A program made the position numbers and the translations under genes. DNA of 64,000 bases from JACCYI01 sp963828075. GTDB taxonomy: Bacteria > Actinomycetota > Thermoleophilia > Solirubrobacterales > Solirubrobacteraceae. The stretch is from positions 372,001 through 436,000 of the forward strand of contig CAWHDH010000017.1 in assembly GCA_963828075.1 (NCBI GenBank), given 5' to 3'. A model generated the notes under the pieces. It saw only the letters and a list, made by a program, of their open reading frames with translations, did no database searches and was not told the origin of the DNA. Shown piece by piece: positions 6,951 to 18,312 of the stretch (positions are counted from its first letter, which is position 1; each line of letters starts with the position of its first letter).

Positions 6951-7472
6951 GTGCGACTGGCGATCATCTCCGACACCCACATGCCGAGGGGCGCCCGGCG
7001 GCTGCCGGACGAGTGCGTGCGCCGTCTGCTCGAGGCCCACCTGATCCTCCACGCGGGCGATCTCGCCTCGCTCGAGGTGCTGCGGATGCTCGAGTCGATC
7101 GGGCCGCCGGTGCAGGCGATCCACGGCAACGTCGACTCCGCCGCGGTGCGCGCCGTGCTGCCCGAGCGGCTCGAGGTCGAGCTGCCGGGCGGGACCCGCC
7201 TGGCGATGATCCACGACGCCGGCCCCGCGGTGGGCCGGCTGCAGCGGATGCGGCGCGCCTTCCCGCGAGCGGATGTCGTCGTCTTCGGCCACTCGCACAT
7301 CCCGCTGCACGAGCAGGACGCCGATGGCTTCCAGATCTTCAATCCGGGGTCGCCGACCGAGCGGCGCCGGTCGCCGCGGCACACGATGGGGGAGGGCGAG
7401 GTCCGCGAGGGACGGATCCTGCTGAAGCTGATCGACCTCGACGAGCGCCTCGATCCAGACCACGCCGGATAG
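6951..7472 (+). CDS. YfcE/MJ0936-type metallophosphoesterase
   Basis: Product of 173 residues. Calcineurin-like motifs are in order: IISDTHMPRG (D-x-H), ILHAGDLAS (GD), AIHGNVDS (GNxD), MIHDAG and VVFGHSHIP (GHSH), the binuclear metal site of small phosphodiesterases of the YfcE group. Natural substrates are unclear; relatives hydrolyse phosphodiesters. The GTG at 6951 starts directly at RLAIISDTH, leaving no room for extra sequence, and no ribosome site is seen. rnz follows 11 bases downstream with its own -10 box. Confidence 0.88.
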   Translation: MRLAIISDTHMPRGARRLPDECVRRLLEAHLILHAGDLASLEVLRMLESIGPPVQAIHGNVDSAAVRAVLPERLEVELPGGTRLAMIHDAGPAVGRLQRMRRAFPRADVVVFGHSHIPLHEQDADGFQIFNPGSPTERRRSPRHTMGEGEVREGRILLKLIDLDERLDPDHAG

Positions 7473-7483
7473 CCTGAGCGCGG

Positions 7484-8419
7484 ATGGACCTCTCGCTGTT
7501 CTTCGCCGGGACGGGCGGTTCCGTGCCCACCGCCCGCCGCGGCCTCCCCGCCATCCTCTTGCGCGCGGGCGGCGACCGCGTGCTGTTCGACTGCGGGGAG
7601 GGGACCCAGCGCCAGCTGCTGCAGAGCGTCGGGCTGCCGGAGCTCGACGCGGTCTTCCTGACCCACTACCACGCCGATCACTGGCTCGGCCTGCCGGGGA
7701 TGCTCAAGACCTTCGACCTGCGGGGCCGCGAGGCGCCGCTGACCGTCTACGGACCGCCCGGCCTGCGCGCCATCTTCGACGCCATGCGGCCGGCGTACGG
7801 GCGCGTCTCCTACCCGCTGCGCCTCGAGGAGCTCGGCCGCCACGACGAGGTCCGCTTCGACGGCTACCTCGTCTCGCCGTTCCCGGTCGAGCACCGGATC
7901 CCGGCGTACGGCTACGCGTTCGTCGAGGACGATCGCCCCGGCCGCTTCGACGCCGTCGAGGCCGAGCGCCTGGGCGTCGAGCCCGGCCCGGATTTCGGCC
8001 GCCTGCAGCGCGGGGAGGTGGTCGACGGCGTGCGGCCCGAGCAGGTGATCGGGGAGGATCGGCCGGGCCGGCGCATCGTCCTGTCGGGCGACACGGCGCC
8101 GTGCCAGGGCGTCGAGGCGTTCGCCCACGACGCCGACGTCCTCGTCCACGAGGCGACGTTCCTGACCGACGAGGTCATTCGCGCCCGCGAGACGGGCCAC
8201 TCGACCGCCGCCCAGGCCGCCGAGATCGCCCGCGACGCCGGCGTCCGGCTGCTCGCGCTGACCCATCTCTCGACGCGCTACTTCCCGCGCGAGGTGCGTG
8301 AGGAGGCGACCGCGATCTTCCCGGGCGCGGTGGTGCCGCGCGACTTCGACGCGATCGAGATCCCGTTCCCGGAGCGCGGCGTCCCGGAGCTGCTCAAGGA
8401 GCCGGCGGCTTCGTCCTGA
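7484..8419 (+). CDS. rnz: Ribonuclease Z (tRNA 3'-end processing)
   Basis: Product of 311 residues with a metallo-beta-lactamase fold. It matures tRNA 3' ends lacking encoded CCA, like the tRNA-Arg nearby. It begins LFFAGTGGSVPTARRG; the metal motif is THYHADHW (His61, His63, Asp65, His66), followed by PFPVEHRIPAYGY, LSGDTAP and LTHLSTRY as in RNase Z. The canonical THLHGDH is slightly changed (THYHADH). A TAGCCT box at 7470-7475 ends 8 bases before the ATG, implying a leaderless mRNA; the box includes the stop codon of the previous gene. Confidence 0.9.
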   Translation: MDLSLFFAGTGGSVPTARRGLPAILLRAGGDRVLFDCGEGTQRQLLQSVGLPELDAVFLTHYHADHWLGLPGMLKTFDLRGREAPLTVYGPPGLRAIFDAMRPAYGRVSYPLRLEELGRHDEVRFDGYLVSPFPVEHRIPAYGYAFVEDDRPGRFDAVEAERLGVEPGPDFGRLQRGEVVDGVRPEQVIGEDRPGRRIVLSGDTAPCQGVEAFAHDADVLVHEATFLTDEVIRARETGHSTAAQAAEIARDAGVRLLALTHLSTRYFPREVREEATAIFPGAVVPRDFDAIEIPFPERGVPELLKEPAASS

Positions 8420-8427
8420 TCCGCTGC

Positions 8428-8433
8428 TAGGTT
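8428..8433 (+). promoter_or_regulatory. Probable -10 box of the pyrimidine operon
   Basis: TAGGTT lies about 12 bases before the PyrR-binding hairpin and 55 bases before the pyrR ATG, so the whole hairpin would be in the transcript. No good -35 is visible. Confidence 0.4.
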
Positions 8434-8444
8434 CTCCGCCATCG

Positions 8445-8478
8445 CCCTTTAACCCGGTCCCGCGAGGCCAGGAAGGAG
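8445..8478 (+). promoter_or_regulatory. PyrR-binding RNA hairpin overlapping the pyrR ribosome site
   Basis: The loop region GGTCCCGCGAGGCC matches the known PyrR recognition core (GUCC-NGAGAGGC-like). A lower stem pairs CCTTT (8446-8450) with GAAGG (8472-8476), and that GAAGG is inside the Shine-Dalgarno sequence GGAAGGAG (8471-8478). PyrR bound with UMP should stabilise the hairpin and block translation, as shown for mycobacterial pyr leaders. No attenuator T-run is present, so translational control is inferred. Confidence 0.85.
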
Positions 8479-8488
8479 CACGAAGCCG

Positions 8489-9034
8489 ATGTCCGAGAAG
8501 GTCGTCCTCGATGCGGACGACATCCGCCGTACGCTGGTGCGCATCGCGCACGAGATCGTGGAGAAGAACCCCGACGGCGACATGGCCATCGTCGGCATCC
8601 ACACCCGCGGCGCCGTCCTCGCCGCGCGTCTGCACCGCCTCGTCGCCGAGTTGGTCGACGCGGAGATCCCGCTCGGCGACCTCGACATCGCCCTGTACCG
8701 CGACGACCTCGCGACCCGGGGGGACACGCCGGTCGTTCACGCCACCGAGTTGCCGTTCGCGCTCGAGCCGCGGACGGTGGTGGTCGTCGACGACGTCCTC
8801 TACACAGGCCGCACGGTCCGGGCCGCGATCGACGCACTGTTCGACTACGGCCGCCCGGCCCGCGTCCAGCTCGCCGTGCTGGCCGACCGCGGCCACCGCG
8901 AGCTCCCGATCCGCCCCGACTTCGTCGGCAAGAACCTGCCGACGGCCCGCTCGGAGCGCGTGAACGTCTCGCTGCAGGAGACCGACGGCTACGACGAGGT
9001 CTCGATCACCGCGCTGGAAGGGGCTCTCGCCTGA
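8489..9034 (+). CDS. pyrR: PyrR bifunctional pyrimidine regulator/uracil phosphoribosyltransferase
   Basis: Product of 181 residues, usual for PyrR. The PRPP-binding signature VVVVDDVLYTGRT lies at about residues 96-109, the flexible-loop region follows RDDLATRGDTP, and the C-terminal RIPxxxDFVGKNLPT-type segment is present. PyrR binds UMP and pyr mRNA and has weak uracil phosphoribosyltransferase activity. It heads the operon and is preceded by its own RNA target. Its TGA overlaps the ATG of pyrB (TGATG with one shared base). Confidence 0.96.
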   Translation: MSEKVVLDADDIRRTLVRIAHEIVEKNPDGDMAIVGIHTRGAVLAARLHRLVAELVDAEIPLGDLDIALYRDDLATRGDTPVVHATELPFALEPRTVVVVDDVLYTGRTVRAAIDALFDYGRPARVQLAVLADRGHRELPIRPDFVGKNLPTARSERVNVSLQETDGYDEVSITALEGALA

Positions 9035-9969
9035 TGCGCCACTTGCTCTCCATCGAGGACCTCGATCGCTCCGACATCGAGCGCATCCTCGACCGCGCGC
9101 GCGCCTTCACCGAGGTGTCCGAGCGCGAGATCAAGAAGGTCCCGGCGCTGCGCGGCCGGCGGGTCCTGAACCTGTTCTACGAGGCCTCGACGCGCACGCG
9201 CTCGAGCTTCGAGCTCGCCGCCAAGACGCTCTCGGCCGAGATCATCAACTTCGTCTCCTCGGGCTCGAGCGTCGAGAAGGGGGAGTCGCTCAAGGACACC
9301 GTCCAGACGCTCTCGGCCTACCGGCCCGACCTGATCGTGGTCCGCACGCCGCACGTCGGCGCCGCCCGGCTCGTGGCCGGCTGGACGCCCGCCGCGGTCG
9401 TCAACGCCGGCGACGGCAAGCACGAGCACCCGACCCAGGCGCTGCTCGACGTGCACACGCTGCGCGAGCGGCTCGGCGCGCTCGACGGAGCGAACATCTG
9501 GATCGTCGGCGACGTCCTGCACTCGCGCGTCGCGCGCTCGAACGTGATGGCCTTCACCAGGATGGGGGCCGAGGTCACGGTCTGCGGGCCGCCGACGCTG
9601 ATCCCCCGCGGCTTCGAGTCGCTCGGCTGCTCGGTCGAGTACACGCTCGACCGCCTTGGCGAGGCCGACGTCGTCTACGCGCTGCGGATGCAGCACGAGC
9701 GAATGACCGACTCCTTCATCCCGTCGTTGCGCGAGTACGCGGCCGTCTACCAGATCGACGGACGCCGGCTCGGCGCCCGCCAGGTCCTCATGCATCCGGG
9801 CCCGGTCAACCGCGGCGTCGAGCTCGCGGCGGAGGTCATCGACTCCCCGCAGGCGCTCATCGGCCAGCAGGTCGCCGCCGGGGTCGTGGTGCGGATGGCG
9901 GTGCTCTACGAGCTGCTCGCCGGCCGGTCGGCCGGCGACCGGACCCCCACGACCCCGCAGTACGCGTGA
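9034..9969 (+). CDS. pyrB: Aspartate carbamoyltransferase, catalytic chain
   Basis: Product of 311 residues. It condenses carbamoyl phosphate with aspartate, the first committed step of pyrimidine synthesis. The carbamoyl-phosphate loop FYEASTRTRSSFELA is at about residues 48-62, and the aspartate-side motifs HPTQALLD and MHPGPVNRGVE are intact. No regulatory pyrI follows, as in other Gram-positive bacteria. The gene overlaps pyrR by one base and pyrC by four bases. Confidence 0.98.
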   Translation: MRHLLSIEDLDRSDIERILDRARAFTEVSEREIKKVPALRGRRVLNLFYEASTRTRSSFELAAKTLSAEIINFVSSGSSVEKGESLKDTVQTLSAYRPDLIVVRTPHVGAARLVAGWTPAAVVNAGDGKHEHPTQALLDVHTLRERLGALDGANIWIVGDVLHSRVARSNVMAFTRMGAEVTVCGPPTLIPRGFESLGCSVEYTLDRLGEADVVYALRMQHERMTDSFIPSLREYAAVYQIDGRRLGARQVLMHPGPVNRGVELAAEVIDSPQALIGQQVAAGVVVRMAVLYELLAGRSAGDRTPTTPQYA

Positions 9970-11312
9970 GCGCCGAGCGGCTGTTCCACCGCGTCACCCC
10001 GCCGGCCGAGCTGCTGGTCCGCGGCGCGCACGTGCTCGACCCGCGGACGGGCATCGACGGCCACCACGACGTGCTGGTCCGCGACGGCGCGATCGCCGAG
10101 CTCGGCGGACCGGACTCGCTCCAGGCACCGCAGGGCACCGAGGTCCTCGACGGCGCGGGCCGCCACCTGTTCCCCGGCTTCGTCGACCCGCACGTGCACC
10201 TGCGCACGCCGGGCCAGGAGCACAAGGAGGACCTCGACTCCGGGACCCGTGCGGCCGCGGCCGGTGGCTTCGTCGCCGTCGTCGCGATGCCGAACACGTC
10301 GCCGCCGATCGACGACGCGTCCGTCCTGCGCGCGCTCTGCGACGCGGCGCGCCGCGAGGCCCGCGTGCCCACCGGGTTCATGGCCGCGGTGACGCGCGGG
10401 CTGGCGGGTGACGCGCTGACCGAGATGGCCGAGCTGCGCTCGCTCGGGGCGATCGGGTTCACCGACGACGGCAAGCCGGTGTGGCGCGGGTCGATGCTGC
10501 GCAAGGCGCTCCAGTACCAGCGGCTGTGCGGCGGCGTCGTCGCCCTGCACGAGGAGGACCCGTCGCTGAGCGGGACCGGCGTCATGCACGAGGGCGAGGT
10601 CTCCGCGCGGCTCGGGCTCGCCGGCATCCCCTCGATCTCCGAGTCGACGATGATCGCCCGCGACGCCGCGATCGCCCGCTACGAGGGCGGCCGCATCCAC
10701 GCGCAGCACCTGAGCGCCTCGGAGTCCGTCGAGGTGATCGCCGAGGCCAAGGCGCGGGGCGTGGCGATCACCTGCGAGGCGAGCCCGCACCACCTGACGC
10801 TGACCGACCAGGCGGTGCTCGAGAGCCTCGACACGCGGATGAAGATGAACCCGCCGCTGCGCACCGAGGCCGACCGCCGGGCGCTGATCGACGGCCTGCG
10901 CGACGGGACGATCGACTGCATCGCGACGGACCACGCGCCGCACGCCCGCGAGGAGAAGGAGGTGCCGTTCGAGGAGGCGCCGATGGGCACGACGGGCCTC
11001 GAGTCGGCGTTCGCCGCGGTCTACTCGGAGCTGGTGCTGCCCGGGATCCTGCCGCTCGACCTCGTCGTCGAGAAGCTCTCGGCCGGCGCCTCGCTGATGG
11101 ACCTGCCGACCCCGCGGATCGCCGTCGGCGAGCCGGCGAACCTCTGCCTGATCGACCTCGAGGCGACCTGGGAGGTCGGCGAGGCGGGCTACGAGAGCCG
11201 CTCGGAGAACTGCTGCTTCGCGGGCCGCACGTTCCACGGGCGGGTGCTCGTCACCGTCGCGGCCGGGTCGGTCGCCTACCGGGATCGCGCGTTCGCGCTG
11301 AGCGCCGCCTAG
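9966..11312 (+). CDS. pyrC: Dihydroorotase
   Basis: Product of 448 residues, class I dihydroorotase. The zinc motif DPHVHLRTPG is at about residues 58-67 and the AMPNTSPP segment follows. CEASPHHLTL, FTDDGKPV and the catalytic aspartate segment IATDHAPH are also present. It closes carbamoyl aspartate to dihydroorotate. The start is a GTG in a GTGA overlap with pyrB. The stop shares one base with the next GTG (TAGTG), so translation is probably coupled. Confidence 0.97.
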   Translation: MSAERLFHRVTPPAELLVRGAHVLDPRTGIDGHHDVLVRDGAIAELGGPDSLQAPQGTEVLDGAGRHLFPGFVDPHVHLRTPGQEHKEDLDSGTRAAAAGGFVAVVAMPNTSPPIDDASVLRALCDAARREARVPTGFMAAVTRGLAGDALTEMAELRSLGAIGFTDDGKPVWRGSMLRKALQYQRLCGGVVALHEEDPSLSGTGVMHEGEVSARLGLAGIPSISESTMIARDAAIARYEGGRIHAQHLSASESVEVIAEAKARGVAITCEASPHHLTLTDQAVLESLDTRMKMNPPLRTEADRRALIDGLRDGTIDCIATDHAPHAREEKEVPFEEAPMGTTGLESAFAAVYSELVLPGILPLDLVVEKLSAGASLMDLPTPRIAVGEPANLCLIDLEATWEVGEAGYESRSENCCFAGRTFHGRVLVTVAAGSVAYRDRAFALSAA

Positions 11313-11833
11313 TGCTGCTCGACGCGAACAAGACCGCCCTCGTCGTCGTCGACCTCCAGGAGGGCTTCCGGCCCTACGAGGAGTTCGACGACGTCGCCGC
11401 CAAGGCCGGGACGCTGGTCGCCGGCGCCCGCATCCTCGGCGTGCCGATCCGCGTCACCGAGCAGTATCCGAAGGGCCTCGGCCACACGGCGGCGGTCGTC
11501 GGCGTCGATGTCGAGAAGACGATCGAGAAGACGGTGTTCTCGGCCGTGCGCGCCGACGGCTTCGACCTCGGCGGGCGCACCCAGGCGCTCGTGTGCGGGA
11601 TCGAGGCGCACGTGTGCGTATCGCAGACCGTCCACGACCTGCTCGACCAGGGGGTCGAGGTCCACGTGCCGGTCGACGCCGTCACCTCCCGCCACGCGAC
11701 CGACAAGGAGGTCGGGATCCGCAAGATGGAGCGTGCCGGGGCGGTGCTCTCGAGCGTCGAGACCGCGCTGCTCGAGCTCTGCGGGCGGGCCGGCACGCCC
11801 CAGTTCAAGGCCGTCCAGAAGTTGATTCTATGA
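11312..11833 (+). CDS. Isochorismatase-family hydrolase inside the pyr operon
   Basis: Product of 173 residues. The cysteine-hydrolase triad of the isochorismatase/nicotinamidase family is visible: Asp14 in VVVDLQEGF, a Lys in TEQYPKGLG and a Cys in GIEAHVCVSQTV. Family members hydrolyse nicotinamide, isochorismate, ureidoacrylate, N-carbamoyl amines and related amides. It sits between pyrC and carA with one-base and four-base overlaps, so it is fully integrated in the pyrimidine operon. A role on a carbamoylated or ureido by-product is an attractive guess only; the GIEAHVC form is common in uncharacterised YcaC-like proteins. Confidence 0.88.
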   Translation: MLLDANKTALVVVDLQEGFRPYEEFDDVAAKAGTLVAGARILGVPIRVTEQYPKGLGHTAAVVGVDVEKTIEKTVFSAVRADGFDLGGRTQALVCGIEAHVCVSQTVHDLLDQGVEVHVPVDAVTSRHATDKEVGIRKMERAGAVLSSVETALLELCGRAGTPQFKAVQKLIL

Positions 11834-12930
11834 GCTATGTCCTCCTCGAAGACGGCACCCGCTTCGACGGCGAGGCCGTCGGCGCCCCGGGCTCGGTGAC
11901 CGCCGAGGTCGTCTTCACCACCGGCATGTCGGGCTACCAGGAGTCGATGACCGACCCGTCGTTCGCGCGCCAGATCATCACGTTCACCGTGCCGCACGTC
12001 GGCAACTACGGCGTCAGTCCCGCGGGGAACGAGTCGCACCGGATCCATGCCGCCGGGGCGATCATGCGCGAGGCGGTCAACGACGCCGACGCGCCGGCCG
12101 CCGAACACGGCTGGCTCGACTGGCTCGCGGCCAACCGCATCCCGGGGATCTCGGGCGTCGACACGCGCTCGCTCGTGCGCCACATCCGCAGCGCGGGCGC
12201 GATGCGCGGCGGGATCTTCGCCGCCGACGTCCCGGTCTCCGAGGCGCGCGAGCGGATCGCCGCCGAGCCGAGCATGGTCGGGCGCGACCTGGCCCGCGAG
12301 GTCACCGTGCCCGAGCTGACGGTGATCGGCGACGGCCGCGGTCCGCGGATCGCCGCGCTCGACACCGGCATCAAGCACTCGATCGTGCGCAACTTCACCT
12401 CGCGCGGCGCCACGCTCGAGCTGCACCCGTGCACCGCGAGCGCCGACGCCCTGCTGGCCAGCGACCCCGACGGGCTGTTTCTCGTGCCCGGCCCCGGCGA
12501 CCCCGCCGCCCTCGGCTACATCGTCGACACGATCCGCGAGGTGCTGGCCCGCGACCGGCCGGTGTTCGGCATCTGCCTCGGCCACCAGCTGCTGTCGCGT
12601 GCCGTCGGGCTCGAGACGTTCAAGCTGCCGTTCGGGCACCGCGGCGCCAACCACCCGGTCAAGGACCTGCGCGACGGCTCGATCGCGATCACCTCGCAGA
12701 ACCACGGGTTCGCGGTCGCCGGCGAGCCGGGCCGGCGGATCTCCTCCGACCTCGGGGAGGCCGAGATCACCCACGTCAACCTCTACGACGGCACCGTCGA
12801 GGGCCTGCGGTTCCTCGACGCGCCCGCCGGCTGTGTGCAGTACCACCCCGAGGCAGGCCCCGGCCCCAACGACTCGCTGGGGCTGTTCGACGAGTTCATC
12901 GCCCATTTCAAGAGCGAAGCGGTCAAGTGA
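11830..12930 (+). CDS. carA: Carbamoyl-phosphate synthase small subunit
   Basis: Product of 366 residues. The N-terminal CPSase small-chain domain carries TTGMSGYQESMTDPSF. The C-terminal class I glutamine amidotransferase has the nucleophile in FGICLGHQLL and the His/Glu pair in CVQYHPEAGPGP. It supplies ammonia from glutamine to CarB. The ATG overlaps the stop of the isochorismatase gene (ATGA). carB begins 64 bases downstream. Confidence 0.97.
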   Translation: MSYVLLEDGTRFDGEAVGAPGSVTAEVVFTTGMSGYQESMTDPSFARQIITFTVPHVGNYGVSPAGNESHRIHAAGAIMREAVNDADAPAAEHGWLDWLAANRIPGISGVDTRSLVRHIRSAGAMRGGIFAADVPVSEARERIAAEPSMVGRDLAREVTVPELTVIGDGRGPRIAALDTGIKHSIVRNFTSRGATLELHPCTASADALLASDPDGLFLVPGPGDPAALGYIVDTIREVLARDRPVFGICLGHQLLSRAVGLETFKLPFGHRGANHPVKDLRDGSIAITSQNHGFAVAGEPGRRISSDLGEAEITHVNLYDGTVEGLRFLDAPAGCVQYHPEAGPGPNDSLGLFDEFIAHFKSEAVK

Positions 12931-12994
12931 GGCCGGATGCCGAGCTCTCCATCAGACCGGCGGGCTGGATGCCTGCCGGGGGAGACCAGTAGTC

Positions 12995-16131
<3,137 letters not shown>

Positions 16132-16135
<4 letters not shown>

Positions 16136-16926
16136 GCCGGGTGCTGGCGCCCCTGGGCCGGCGGACCATCGAGCTTGTCGCGGCCGAGCGCTACGGCGCC
16201 TACGTCGTCCTCACCGCCGCCGACCCGGACGGACCGCATCCGGCGGCCGGGCAGTTCTACATGCTCGCCGCCGCCGAGCGGTGGGGCGGCGGCGCCGACG
16301 AGCGCCCCTTTCTGCCGCGCGCCTTCTCGGTGCTCCGGGCGCACGACGACGGCCGGCTGGACTTCCTGCTCGAGGACGTCGGCCCGGGCACCAACCGCCT
16401 GTGCGAGCTCGAGGCCGGCGACGGCCTGCACATCCTCGGCCCGCTCGGCAACGGCTTCGCGCCCGACGCGTCGCGACGCGCGCTGCTCGCCGGCGGCGGC
16501 GTCGGCATCGCGCCGCTCGCCATCCTCGCCGACGAGCTGGGCCTGGACGCCACCGTGCTGCTCGGCTTTCGCGACGCGGAGCACGCCGAGGGCGCGCAGC
16601 TGATCGACGGAGCCCACGTCGCGACGGACGACGGCTCGGTCGGCCACCACGGCCTCGTCACCGACCTCCTGCGCGCAGAGTTGGGGGCGGGCGCGACCGT
16701 GTACGCGTGTGGACCCCCGCCGATGCTCGAGGCGGTGCGGGCGCTGTGCGAAGCCGAGTCGGTGCCGGTCCAGCTCGCGCTCGAGTCGGGCATGGCCTGC
16801 GGCTACGGCGCCTGCTTCGGCTGCGTCGTCCCGACGCGTGACGGCTACGTCCGCCTGTGCGTCGACGGCCCGGTGCTCGACGGCGAGCAGCTCGAGACCT
16901 GCCTGATCCCGGGGACCGGCCACTGA
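16132..16926 (+). CDS. pyrK: Dihydroorotate dehydrogenase electron-transfer subunit
   Basis: Product of 264 residues. An FAD-binding barrel (RAFSVLRAHDDGRL) is followed by a nucleotide-binding half (LLAGGGVGIAPLAIL; VYACGPPPML). The C-terminal [2Fe-2S] cluster has cysteines in MACGYGACFGC and a later RLCVDGPV, as in PyrK. It passes electrons from PyrD to NAD+. The GTG start overlaps carB by four bases (GTGA) and pyrD follows two bases after the stop, consistent with a class 1B PyrDK complex. Confidence 0.95.
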
Positions 16927-16928
16927 CG

Positions 16929-17828
16929 ATGGCGACGACGTTCTGCGGCATCGAGCTCGCCCACCCGATCGTCAACGCGTCCGGCACGTTCGACGCGATC
17001 GCCGCCCGCCGCGCGTTCGGCGACGCGCTGCTCGAGTCGTTCCCCTTCGCCGCGTTCGTCTCGAAGACGGTCACCGTCGCGCCACGCGAGGGCAACCCGC
17101 CGCCGCGGCTGTTCGAGCTGCCCGGCGGGATGCTGAACTCGATCGGGCTCCCCAACAAGGGGGTCGACGGTTATCTCGCGGAGGACCTCCCGAAGCTCGC
17201 CGAGCTGCCGGTCCCGCTGATCGTCAACGTCATGGGCTTCACGCGCGACGAGGTCGCGCGGCTCGTCTCGGCGTTCGCCGAGCGCGACGAGGTCGCGGCG
17301 CTCGAGCTCAACGTCTCGTGCCCGAACGTCGAGACCGGAACGCTCGTCGGCGCCGACCCGGCGGAGACCGCCGCGCTGCTCGACGCGGTGCGTTCGCGCA
17401 CTGACAAGCCGCTGATCGTGAAGCTGACGCCGAACACCGCGGCGCCCGCCGACGTCGCCGCCGCCGCCGAGGAGCATGGCGCCGACGCGGTCTCGCTGAT
17501 CAACACGATCCGGGGGATGGCGCCGCACCCGCGCGGCGAGGGCGCGTGGCTGGGCGGAGGCACCGGCGGCGTGTCCGGCCCGGCGGTCCGCGCGGTCGCG
17601 CTCGCGCAGGTCGCGGACGTCCGCGCACGGGTCGCATTGCCGATCGTCGGGATGGGCGGCGTGCAGACCGGGCGTCATGCGCTTGACCTTCTGCGCGCCG
17701 GTGCGGATATCGTGGCCGTGGGCACTGAATCCTTCCGCGATCCGCTCGCCGGTACGAGGATCGCGGCCGAACTTGCGGCGCTGCGCGGGGAAATCCCCGC
17801 ACAGAGCACGGTCTCGGTCGCGCCATAG
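16929..17828 (+). CDS. pyrD: Dihydroorotate dehydrogenase, class 1B
   Basis: Product of 299 residues. The FMN barrel starts FCGIELAHPIVNASGTF. The active-site base is the cysteine in ELNVSCPNVE, typical of class 1 enzymes, and KLTPNTA, NTIRGM, GGGTGGVSG and GMGGVQTG are conserved FMN/orotate segments. With PyrK it oxidises dihydroorotate to orotate using NAD+. It is the last gene of the pyr operon here: pyrF, often next in actinobacteria, is absent from this position. Confidence 0.96.
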   Translation: MATTFCGIELAHPIVNASGTFDAIAARRAFGDALLESFPFAAFVSKTVTVAPREGNPPPRLFELPGGMLNSIGLPNKGVDGYLAEDLPKLAELPVPLIVNVMGFTRDEVARLVSAFAERDEVAALELNVSCPNVETGTLVGADPAETAALLDAVRSRTDKPLIVKLTPNTAAPADVAAAAEEHGADAVSLINTIRGMAPHPRGEGAWLGGGTGGVSGPAVRAVALAQVADVRARVALPIVGMGGVQTGRHALDLLRAGADIVAVGTESFRDPLAGTRIAAELAALRGEIPAQSTVSVAP

Positions 17829-17892
17829 CACATCCCGGATGAAAACTCCTGCAAAGAGGCTCAAAAGCGTCAAGCAGGCTCCAGGCGGCTCG

Positions 17893-17907
17893 ACCTCAAC
17901 TTGAGGT
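17893..17907. promoter_or_regulatory. 15-bp palindrome upstream of mihF
   Basis: ACCTCAACTTGAGGT is a perfect inverted repeat around a single central base. It lies 25 bases before the putative -35 of mihF and 65 bases after the pyrD stop. It could be an operator for mihF; with no T-run it is a poor terminator. Confidence 0.35.
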
Positions 17908-17931
17908 TCACCCGAATTGGGACCATTCCGG

Positions 17932-17959
17932 TTGATCGCCCCGTCTGGCTATGTAGACT
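17932..17959 (+). promoter_or_regulatory. Promoter of mihF
   Basis: TTGATC (17932-17937) and TAGACT (17954-17959) are separated by 16 bases, and the ATG follows 8 bases after the -10 box, so the transcript should be leaderless. This is one of the better promoters in the window. Confidence 0.6.
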
Positions 17960-17967
17960 CGCCGCCC

Positions 17968-18312
17968 ATGCCGCCAGCCACCAAGTCGCCCACCAAGCCC
18001 GCGGTGGCGGCGCCCGAGCGCTCTCTCGTACAGCGCATGGACGCCCTCAATCGGGCGAATGAGATTCGGACCAAACGCGCGCAGCTCAAGCGCGATCTCA
18101 AGGGTGGCCGCTCGAGCATCCACGACATCCTGCTCGAGCCTCCGGCCTACGTCGAGACGGCGAAGGTCTTCGACATGCTGCTCGCCGTTCCGAAGTACGG
18201 GCGCGTGAAGGTCAACAAGGTGCTCGTCTCCTGCCGGATCTCACCGAGCAAGACCATCGGCGGCCTCTCGCAGCGCCAGCGCACGGAGCTCGTCTCCATG
18301 CTCCGGCGATAG
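17968..18312 (+). CDS. mihF: Integration host factor, actinobacterial type (mIHF)
   Basis: Product of 114 residues. The C-terminal two-thirds (LLAVPKYGRVKVNKVLVSCR, then ISPSKTIGGLSQRQRTELV) is the helix-two-turn-helix DNA-binding unit of actinobacterial IHF, a nucleoid-associated protein unrelated to the proteobacterial HU/IHF dimer. The N-terminus is Pro/Ala/Lys-rich. The ATG at 17968 is chosen because of the promoter spacing; an upstream in-frame ATG at 17917 would include the -10 box. The mihF-gmk-rpoZ order is conserved in Actinomycetota. Confidence 0.93.
   Translation: MPPATKSPTKPAVAAPERSLVQRMDALNRANEIRTKRAQLKRDLKGGRSSIHDILLEPPAYVETAKVFDMLLAVPKYGRVKVNKVLVSCRISPSKTIGGLSQRQRTELVSMLRR

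Noticed and set aside
17829..17907. Terminator after pyrD
   Set aside because: CCTGC/GCAGG and the ACCTCAA palindrome can pair but have long loops or no T-run; I kept only the palindrome as a possible operator.
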